Shown in pieces: positions 58,882 through 64,000 of a stretch of DNA of 64,000 bases. The DNA comes from Leucobacter edaphi (GTDB lineage: Bacteria > Actinomycetota > Actinomycetes > Actinomycetales > Microbacteriaceae), in the NCBI RefSeq assembly GCF_016522535.1, contig NZ_JAEHOI010000007.1, positions 62,001-126,000 of the forward strand, read 5' to 3'. How positions within the stretch are numbered: position 1 is the stretch's first letter; the number at the start of each line of letters is the position of its first letter. Made by a program: the position numbers and the translations under genes. The notes under the pieces are model-generated. The model was given only the letters and a program-made list of their open reading frames with translations. It had not been told where the DNA came from and ran no database searches.

Positions 58882-59210
58882 GCGCGCGGACGACTTGACC
58901 ATCAAGGGGGGCGGTGAAGACAGGACAAAAGGCGCAAGGCTATGAACTCAGGCTTCACATTCAATCTCGACTTACCTGGATATGCGTCTTATGTCGGTTA
59001 TTGACCAGATGGGAAGGTACGAGAAAGATGAACGGGAAGATTGCCACTGTTGGATTGCGGTGTAACGCACTTGGTTTCGGTGAGTTACCGAGTGCGCTCG
59101 ATTCACTTACGTAAGCGCGCGCTGTCCACTCCTGAAATCAGGCCGGCGTAGGGCGTTTTGTTGCCTCCGTGGTCACTGTGGCCTCAGCATTCTGTTCCGA
59201 AAAATTCAAG
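58882..59210 (+). other. Low-G+C patch without a convincing gene
   Basis: From about 58,900 to 59,690 the base composition drops sharply relative to the rest of the window. Up to 59,210 I see no gene with family features; open frames here are short and lack ribosome-binding sites. CGCACTTGGT (59066-59075) and ACCGAGTGCG (59087-59096) form a stem with one G-U pair. The patch looks like a decayed acquired segment rather than native coding DNA. Confidence 0.5.
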
Positions 59211-59432
59211 ATGGTTCTGCAATTTACGAAGCATGCCTGACGACAGGCGGCCGCCCGGAAAGTTTCTGAACGCGCAATCAAAAAGGCATTGAGTGAGGGG
59301 CGAGTCACTCAGCGCAGGAACGGAACCGCTACCGTGGAAGTCGGGAACACCAGAGTTGTTGTCAATGTGAAAAATGGCAATATCCTTGCGGCCATTCGGG
59401 CCGGTGGCGGCGGGTTTGCAGGAGGGCGTTAA
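59211..59432 (+). pseudogene. DUF4258-like gene broken by an in-frame TGA
   Basis: Reading from ATG 59211, the frame gives MVLQFTKHA, a TGA at 59238-59240, then RQAAARKVSERAIKKALSEG, RVTQRRNGTATVEVGNTRVV, VNVKNGNILAAIRA and a Gly-rich end, with TAA at 59430-59432. Read through the TGA it matches the DUF4258 layout (HAxxxxxxRxIsexxI..AL..G, then two beta strands), a small toxin-like fold often found at polymorphic-toxin tips. The single TGA (a possible C-to-T change of CGA) would stop translation after nine residues, so it is probably inactive. The stop overlaps the next ATG. Confidence 0.5.
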
Positions 59433-59647
59433 TGAAGGCTCAATTTGACGCTGAGGCCGATGCAGCGAGTCTGCAGTTGAGCGAAAGCGGTGTGTTTTCG
59501 CATAACGTGACACTCGAGTTGTCTGAAGGATTGGTAATCCTCGATGTTTCAGTTTCAGGAACAGTGTTGGCAATCGAGTTCGTCGGAGTTTCTCGGCTGT
59601 TGGAAACGGACACAATTGCTCAATTTGAACGGGATACAGAGGGGTAG
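59432..59647 (+). CDS. DUF2283-like small protein
   Basis: A 71-residue protein from ATG 59432, overlapping the TAA of the preceding broken gene as TAATG. MKAQFDAEADAASLQLSESG followed by VILDVSVSGTVLAIEFVGVS fits the DUF2283 pattern of a small beta-rich protein (D-x-E-A-D-A-x-x-x-x-L at the start). DUF2283 genes are frequently next to DUF4258 genes, in a toxin/antitoxin-like arrangement. It also has low G+C codons, unlike its neighbours. Function uncertain. Confidence 0.55.
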   Translation: MKAQFDAEADAASLQLSESGVFSHNVTLELSEGLVILDVSVSGTVLAIEFVGVSRLLETDTIAQFERDTEG

Positions 59648-59718
59648 ATTCGTCGGGTCAGAATGAGCAATGTGTACGGGCGCTTGTGTTTCAACACAGG
59701 CAAGTCTGCCCGAGTGCC

Positions 59719-59774
59719 GCACGAGCACGAAGTGCCCCCAACCTTTCGAGGTCGGGGGCACTTCGTGCTCGTGC
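59719..59774. terminator. Long perfect hairpin with a UUCG tetraloop
   Basis: GCACGAGCACGAAGTGCCCCC (59719-59739) pairs with its exact complement at 59754-59774; after one mismatch the stem continues ACCT/AGGT and closes on TTCG (59745-59748). It lies 49 bases before the symporter stop on the minus strand and after the DUF2283-like gene on the plus strand, so it could act in both directions. No T-run. Confidence 0.8.
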
Positions 59775-59823
59775 GCTGGGCACGCAACGGATCCGGTCTG
59801 CGGGGGGATGAATCGGATCCGGG

Positions 59824-61332
59824 CTAGGCGCGCGCCTCGGCGGACACGCGATGCTGTTCGGCCGACTCGCCGGCCGCGGCGGACGCGGGCGCGATGTCCG
59901 CGCTCGGCACGGCTGCGATCTCCGTCTCGCCGTCGGTGTCGCTGTTGTCGAAGGCGAGGCCGCGGCGCGGCGCGTTGTAGAGCCCCTCGTCGAGGATCCC
60001 CTCGCGCTTCGCGACGATCGCGGGAACCAGCGCCTGACCAGCCACGTTCACCGCGGTGCGGCCCATGTCGATGATCGGGTCGACGGCGAGGAGCAGGCCG
60101 ACACCCTCGAGCGGCAGGCCGAGCGTCGACAGCGTGAGGGTGAGCATCACGGTCGCGCCGGTCGTGCCGGCGGTCGCTGCGGAGCCGACCACGGAAACGA
60201 GCACGATCAGGAGATACTGCACGAGCGTGAGATCGATGCCGAAGAACTGGGCGATGAAGATCGCTGCGACGGCCGGGTAGATCGCGGCGCAGCCGTCCAT
60301 CTTCGTGGTCGCGCCGAGCGGGACGGCGAAGGAGGCGTAGCCGCGGGGCACGCCGAGGTTGCGCTCGGTGACGCGCTGCGTGAGCGGGAGGGTGCCGATC
60401 GAGGAGCGGCTCACGAAGCCGAGCTGCACGGCCGGCCAGACGCCGGAGAAGTACTGCTTGATCGACAGGCCGTGCGTCTTCACGATGATCGGGTAGACGA
60501 CGAACAGCACGATCGCGAGACCCAGGTAGAGCACGCCGACGAAGGCGGTGAGCGAGCCCATCTTGTCCCAGCCGTACTCCGCGACCGCGTTGCCGATCAG
60601 GCCGATCGTGCCGATCGGGGCGAGGCGGATGATCCACCACAGCACCTTCTGGATGATGGCGAGCGCCGACTCGGTGAGGCGGATGAAGGGCTCGGCCTTC
60701 TCGCCGATCTTCAGGGCGGCGATGCCGACGGCCGCCGAGATGACGATCACCTGGAGGACGTTGAAGCCCGGGGTGACCGTGAGCGCACCGCTCGCGGCGT
60801 CGACGGCTCCGCTCGCGTTCAGGCCGAGGAAGTTCTGCGGGATCAGGCCGATCAGGAAGTTCCACCAGGTGCCGACCGTCGACGGGGCACCCGTCTCGAG
60901 CGCGGTCTGCGAGGCGACCGAGCCGGGACGCAGCAGCACGCCGAGGCCGATGCCGATCGTCACGGCGATGAGCGCCGTGATTGCGAACCACAGAAGCGTC
61001 TGCCCCGCGAGACGCGCGGCATTCGTTACCTTTCGCAGGCCGACGATGCTCGAGACGACCGCGGTGAAGATCAGGGGGACCACGGCAGCGCGGAGCAGCG
61101 AGACGTAGCTGCCGCCGATCGTGTCGAGCGTGGCCTGCAGGCCGTTCGGGTTTTCTGCCGCGTCCGTGCCGATCGCGCGGGCGAGGCCGCCGAGCGCGAG
61201 GCCGATGACGAGCGCGGCGAGGATCTGCCAGCCGAAAGAGGTGAGGAACTTGGGCAGGCGGCGCTTCGCGCGGGGCGCTGCGTTGCCTTCCGCGGTCGCG
61301 GCGGCTGTTGGAGTCGCCTGTGGGGAGGTCAC
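59824..61332 (-). CDS. Dicarboxylate/amino acid:cation symporter (DctA/GltP family)
   Basis: About 502 residues from GTG 61330-61332 (VTSPQATPTAAATA), with AAAGGA upstream; longer in-frame starts exist. DAACS marks are FVSRSSIGTLPLTQRVTERN (the serine-rich loop), GATTKMDGCAAIYPAVAAI, and AGTTGATVMLTLTLSTLGLP, then VDPIIDMGRTAVNVAGQALV. It imports C4-dicarboxylates, glutamate or aspartate with Na+ or H+. A 50-residue hydrophilic C-terminus follows the last helix. The region 61333-61540 up to the YajQ gene holds the divergent promoters. Confidence 0.92.
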   Translation of the reverse strand: MTSPQATPTAAATAEGNAAPRAKRRLPKFLTSFGWQILAALVIGLALGGLARAIGTDAAENPNGLQATLDTIGGSYVSLLRAAVVPLIFTAVVSSIVGLRKVTNAARLAGQTLLWFAITALIAVTIGIGLGVLLRPGSVASQTALETGAPSTVGTWWNFLIGLIPQNFLGLNASGAVDAASGALTVTPGFNVLQVIVISAAVGIAALKIGEKAEPFIRLTESALAIIQKVLWWIIRLAPIGTIGLIGNAVAEYGWDKMGSLTAFVGVLYLGLAIVLFVVYPIIVKTHGLSIKQYFSGVWPAVQLGFVSRSSIGTLPLTQRVTERNLGVPRGYASFAVPLGATTKMDGCAAIYPAVAAIFIAQFFGIDLTLVQYLLIVLVSVVGSAATAGTTGATVMLTLTLSTLGLPLEGVGLLLAVDPIIDMGRTAVNVAGQALVPAIVAKREGILDEGLYNAPRRGLAFDNSDTDGETEIAAVPSADIAPASAAAGESAEQHRVSAEARA

Positions 61333-61540
61333 GGGATCGGGTCCTTTCACGTCAGTGGGGCCGCGCTGACATGGATTGCGCGGCGACGCCCGATGTCGGG
61401 CACAGTCGAAAACCATAGCAAAACATTCGCTCTGCTTATTCCATGTATCCATTTATGACATGTATTACGGCGATCCCCCGGCTCCTGAGCGTCGACAGCG
61501 ACGGGTGCCACCCCGGGAAATCCCCGGTAGGCTTGCCCCC

Positions 61541-62029
61541 ATGGCTGATTCTTCGTTTGACGTGGTGAGCAAGATCGACTCGATGGAGGTCGAGAACGCG
61601 GTGAACCAGGCCCGCAAGGAGGTCGAGCAGCGCTACGACTTCAAGGGCGTGGGCGCAGACGTCTCCCTCTCCGGCGAGACCATCCTGATCAAGGCGAACA
61701 CCGAGGAGCGCGCCTCCGCGGTGCTCGACGTGCTGCAGTCGAAGTTCATCAAGCGCGGCCTCTCGCTCAAGGCCCTCGACACGGGCGAGCCCTACCCGAG
61801 CGGCAAGGAGTACCGCATCGAGTCGAAGCTCAAGGAAGGCATCGACCAGGCGACCGCAAAGAAGCTCAACAAGCTCATCCGCGACGAGGGCCCCAAGGCC
61901 GTGAAGTCGCAGATCCAGGGCGACGAACTCCGTGTCTCCTCCAAGAGCCGCGACGACCTCCAGGCAACGATCGCGCTCCTCAAGGGCGCAGACGTCGATG
62001 TCGCGCTGCAGTTCGTGAACTTCCGGTAA
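61541..62029 (+). CDS. YajQ family nucleotide-binding protein
   Basis: A 162-residue protein from ATG 61541. The YajQ sequence [60 protein letters not shown] and [20 protein letters not shown] is complete. YajQ homologues bind nucleotides (c-di-GMP in Xanthomonas) and RNA; the role in actinobacteria is unknown. Full length. Confidence 0.95.
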   Translation: MADSSFDVVSKIDSMEVENAVNQARKEVEQRYDFKGVGADVSLSGETILIKANTEERASAVLDVLQSKFIKRGLSLKALDTGEPYPSGKEYRIESKLKEGIDQATAKKLNKLIRDEGPKAVKSQIQGDELRVSSKSRDDLQATIALLKGADVDVALQFVNFR

Positions 62030-62066
62030 GACGGCTGCGCGCGGGCCGGCTCGCTACACTGGCCGC

Positions 62067-62477
62067 ATGATCGGTGAGAACCTGCTCGGCCCCGAACCCA
62101 CGCTCCTCGCTGGCGACCCCGTCGTCGACGCAGCCCTCGCCGCGGGGGAGGATCCCGAGGCGATCGTGCGACGGCATCCGGAGTCGCCCGCCGCGTGGGC
62201 GGCGCTCTCCGACCGGGCCGACGCGGCCGGCCGGGAAATTGAGGCGTACGCCTTCGCGCGCGTTGGCTACCATCGCGGCCTGGACCTCCTGCGCAAGTCC
62301 GGTTGGCGGGGTGCCGGGCCGATCCCCTGGTCGCACGAACCGAACCGGGGCGTGCTTCGGGCGCTCTATGCGCTCCGCCGCGGTGCTGCGGCGATCGGCG
62401 AGGAGGGTGAGGTCGTGCGACTCGCCGAGTTCCTCAACGGGGCCGATCCCGAGGCGATCCCCGCGCTCGAGGGCTGA
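62067..62477 (+). CDS. DUF3151 family protein
   Basis: A 136-residue protein from ATG 62067. MIGENLLGPEPTLLAGDPVV, SPAAWAALSDRADAAGREIE, AYAFARVGYHRGLDLLRKSG and WRGAGPIPWSHEPNRGVLRA are the DUF3151 signature, a family confined to actinobacteria and often upstream of purA, as here. Function unknown. Confidence 0.93.
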   Translation: MIGENLLGPEPTLLAGDPVVDAALAAGEDPEAIVRRHPESPAAWAALSDRADAAGREIEAYAFARVGYHRGLDLLRKSGWRGAGPIPWSHEPNRGVLRALYALRRGAAAIGEEGEVVRLAEFLNGADPEAIPALEG

Positions 62478-62493
62478 ACGGCCTGGAATCGTG

Positions 62494-62519
62494 GCTCTGA
62501 TCCTTGCTCGGATCAGGGC
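62494..62519 (+). terminator. Hairpin after the DUF3151 gene
   Basis: CTGATCC (62497-62503) and GGATCAG (62510-62516) form a perfect stem extended by GC pairs and one G-U to 62494-62519, 17 bases after the stop. A weak T-rich stretch follows. A TAGACT -10-like box (62570-62575) for purA lies just downstream. Confidence 0.6.
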
Positions 62520-62611
62520 ATTGATTTCGGCGTTTCAGGGCGGGCGGAGAGGTTTTCCACAGTCCCGGGTAGACTAGGGCGGTATCTGCCTAGGCAAAGG
62601 AAGGGGCTGAA

Positions 62612-63898
62612 ATGCCCGCAGTGCTCATTACCGGTGCCCAGTGGGGCGACGAAGGAAAGGGGCGCGCGACCGACCTGCTCGGCAGCCGCGTCGACTACGT
62701 CGTCAAGTTCAACGGCGGCAACAACGCGGGTCACACGGTCGTGATCGGCGACGAGAAGTACGCGCTGCACCTTCTCCCGTCGGGGATCCTCACCCCGGGT
62801 GTCACCCCGGTGATCTCGAACGGCGTCGTCATCGACCTTGAGGTGCTGCACGAGGAGCTCGAGGCCCTGCGCGGCCGCGGCCTCGACGTCTCCCGACTCA
62901 AGGTGAGCGCGAACGCCCACGTCATCACCGCCTACCATCGCACGCTCGACAAGGTCACCGAGCGCTTCCTCGGGAAACGCCAGATCGGTACCACCGGCCG
63001 CGGCATCGGCCCGGCCTACGCCGACAAGATCAACCGCGTCGGGATCCGGATCCAGGACATCTTCGACGAGGGCATCCTCCGCCAGAAGGTCGAGGCCGCG
63101 CTCGAATTCAAGAACCAGGTGCTCGTCAAGATCTACAACCGCCGCGCAATCTCGGTGGACGAGGTCGTTGACGATCTGCTCTCCTACCGCGAGATGCTGG
63201 AGCCCATGGTGTGCGACACCGGCCTGCTCCTGCACAACGCGATGCAGGACGACAAGACCGTCCTCTTCGAGGCAGGTCAAGCGACCATGCTCGACATCGA
63301 CCACGGCACCTACCCCTTCGTGACCTCCTCGAATGCAACCGCGGGTGGTGCGAGCACCGGATCAGGGCTGCCGCCGCACCAGATCGACCGTGTCATCGCG
63401 GTCATCAAGGCGTACACGACCCGCGTCGGTGCCGGTCCGTTCCCGACCGAACTCTTTGACGAGGACGGCGAGTACCTCCGCCAGAAGGGCTTCGAGTTTG
63501 GGGTCACCACCGGGCGCCTGCGCCGAACCGGCTGGTACGACGCGCCCATGGCGCGCTACGCGGCCCGGATCAACGGGGTCACGGACTTCGTGCTCACCAA
63601 GCTCGACGTCCTCTCGGGCCTGGAGACGATTCCCGTCTGCGTCGCTTACGACGTCAACGGCGTGCGCCACGACGAGATGCCGGTCAACCAGAGCGACTTC
63701 CACCACGCGGTTCCGATCTACGAGGAGTTCCCCGGCTGGAGCGAAGACATCTCGGGAGCCCGCACCCTTGAGGAGCTCCCCGTGAACGCGCGGGAGTACA
63801 TTCGCGCGCTCGAGGGCATGAGCGGCGCCCGGTTCTCCGCGATTGGCGTGGGCCCTGAGCGGGAACAGGTCATCGAGCTTCACGACCTGCTCGGCTGA
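62612..63898 (+). CDS. purA: Adenylosuccinate synthetase
   Basis: A 428-residue enzyme from ATG 62612, preceded by AAGGAAGG. The catalytic start is [17 protein letters not shown] (D13 base, GDEGKG phosphate loop), followed by NNAGHT with H41, [20 protein letters not shown], and [14 protein letters not shown] near the C-terminus. It catalyses the GTP-dependent IMP plus aspartate step of AMP synthesis. Full length. The chorismate mutase gene starts four bases after the stop. Confidence 0.97.
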   Translation: MPAVLITGAQWGDEGKGRATDLLGSRVDYVVKFNGGNNAGHTVVIGDEKYALHLLPSGILTPGVTPVISNGVVIDLEVLHEELEALRGRGLDVSRLKVSANAHVITAYHRTLDKVTERFLGKRQIGTTGRGIGPAYADKINRVGIRIQDIFDEGILRQKVEAALEFKNQVLVKIYNRRAISVDEVVDDLLSYREMLEPMVCDTGLLLHNAMQDDKTVLFEAGQATMLDIDHGTYPFVTSSNATAGGASTGSGLPPHQIDRVIAVIKAYTTRVGAGPFPTELFDEDGEYLRQKGFEFGVTTGRLRRTGWYDAPMARYAARINGVTDFVLTKLDVLSGLETIPVCVAYDVNGVRHDEMPVNQSDFHHAVPIYEEFPGWSEDISGARTLEELPVNAREYIRALEGMSGARFSAIGVGPEREQVIELHDLLG

Positions 63899-63902
63899 TC
63901 CC

Positions 63903-64000
63903 ATGAGCGAGTCGACGCCGCAGCAGCGCCTCGAGCGGCTCCGCTCGAGCATCGACAACATCGATGCAGCGCTCGTGCACATGCTCGCGGAGCGCTTCCG
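63903..64000 (+). CDS. Chorismate mutase, N-terminal part (cut by window edge)
   Basis: ATG 63903 begins MSESTPQQRLERLRSSIDNI DAALVHMLAERFR, a frame that runs to the end of the window. LRSSIDNIDAALVHMLAERF is the first helix of an AroQ-type chorismate mutase (R-x-x-ID-x-ID-x-x-L-x-x-L-x-x-R). These enzymes convert chorismate to prephenate for Phe/Tyr synthesis. Only the first 32 residues are visible. Confidence 0.85.
   Translation, partial: MSESTPQQRLERLRSSIDNIDAALVHMLAERF

Noticed and set aside
58914-59114. A 66-codon plus-strand frame in the low-G+C patch
   Set aside because: No ribosome-binding site, no recognisable domain; kept only as part of the patch description.
59184-59615. A 143-codon minus-strand frame opposite the DUF4258/DUF2283-like pair
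   Set aside because: No family features, whereas the plus strand shows two recognisable patterns and a TAATG overlap.
1-64000. CRISPR arrays, IS elements, integrases
   Set aside because: No regularly spaced repeats, transposase motifs or integrase genes were seen on either strand.

Overview
The window is about 64 kb of chromosomal DNA with very high G+C and dense genes carrying GTG/TTG as well as ATG starts. Several genes point to an actinobacterium of the Microbacteriaceae type, possibly Leucobacter-like (an inference from gene content; no marker gene allows a genus call): an actinobacterial NucS mismatch endonuclease, DUF3151, a YtxH/Holin-X/DUF3618 envelope trio, LAxTG-like sorting signals and TAnnnT -10 boxes. 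No prophage, IS element or CRISPR array was seen.

Layout. 1-11 kb: nucS (cut by the window edge), a small membrane protein, an MFS and a MATE transporter, an M13 metallopeptidase, a CaiB/BaiF CoA-transferase, an EcsC-family protein, a TrhO-type rhodanese, a TipA-like MerR regulator with its promoter, and a FadR-type regulator. 11-19 kb: a PEBP protein, a three-gene ABC importer of the TrpX/PF04392 type preceded by a tiny coupled open frame, and a 1248-residue PutA-like protein whose catalytic motifs appear to be lost. 19-28 kb: a GNAT gene, tRNA-Tyr with its terminator, then two very large exported surface proteins with C-terminal sorting signals, each behind an AT-rich leader.

28-41 kb: a 2-hydroxyacid dehydrogenase, an APC permease, glycyl-tRNA synthetase, a CPBP protease coupled to a degenerate FAD-oxidoreductase-like protein, the envelope trio, uroporphyrinogen-III synthase, a nitroreductase, and a TetR/SDR pair. 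41-51 kb: AraC, AEC carrier and TetR, an amidohydrolase and NhaC-type antiporter pair, the divergent LysG/LysE-type amino-acid export pair, a threonine aldolase and a large unknown membrane protein. 51-59 kb: a DrrAB-like ABC exporter followed by a NarL-type two-component system, an iron-regulated siderophore-interacting protein, and a YtrA-type GntR plus ABC operon with a clear promoter and operator. 59-64 kb: a short low-G+C patch holding a broken DUF4258-like gene overlapping a DUF2283-like gene, then a dicarboxylate/cation symporter, YajQ, DUF3151, purA and the start of a chorismate mutase gene.

Most genes are ordinary housekeeping or accessory transport and regulation functions. The most unusual items are the full-length but apparently catalytically dead PutA paralogue, the two surface proteins without a sortase nearby, the degenerate FAD protein coupled to a CPBP protease, and the decayed toxin/antitoxin-like remnant in the low-G+C patch. 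Functional statements are from reading motifs by eye; no database search was run.
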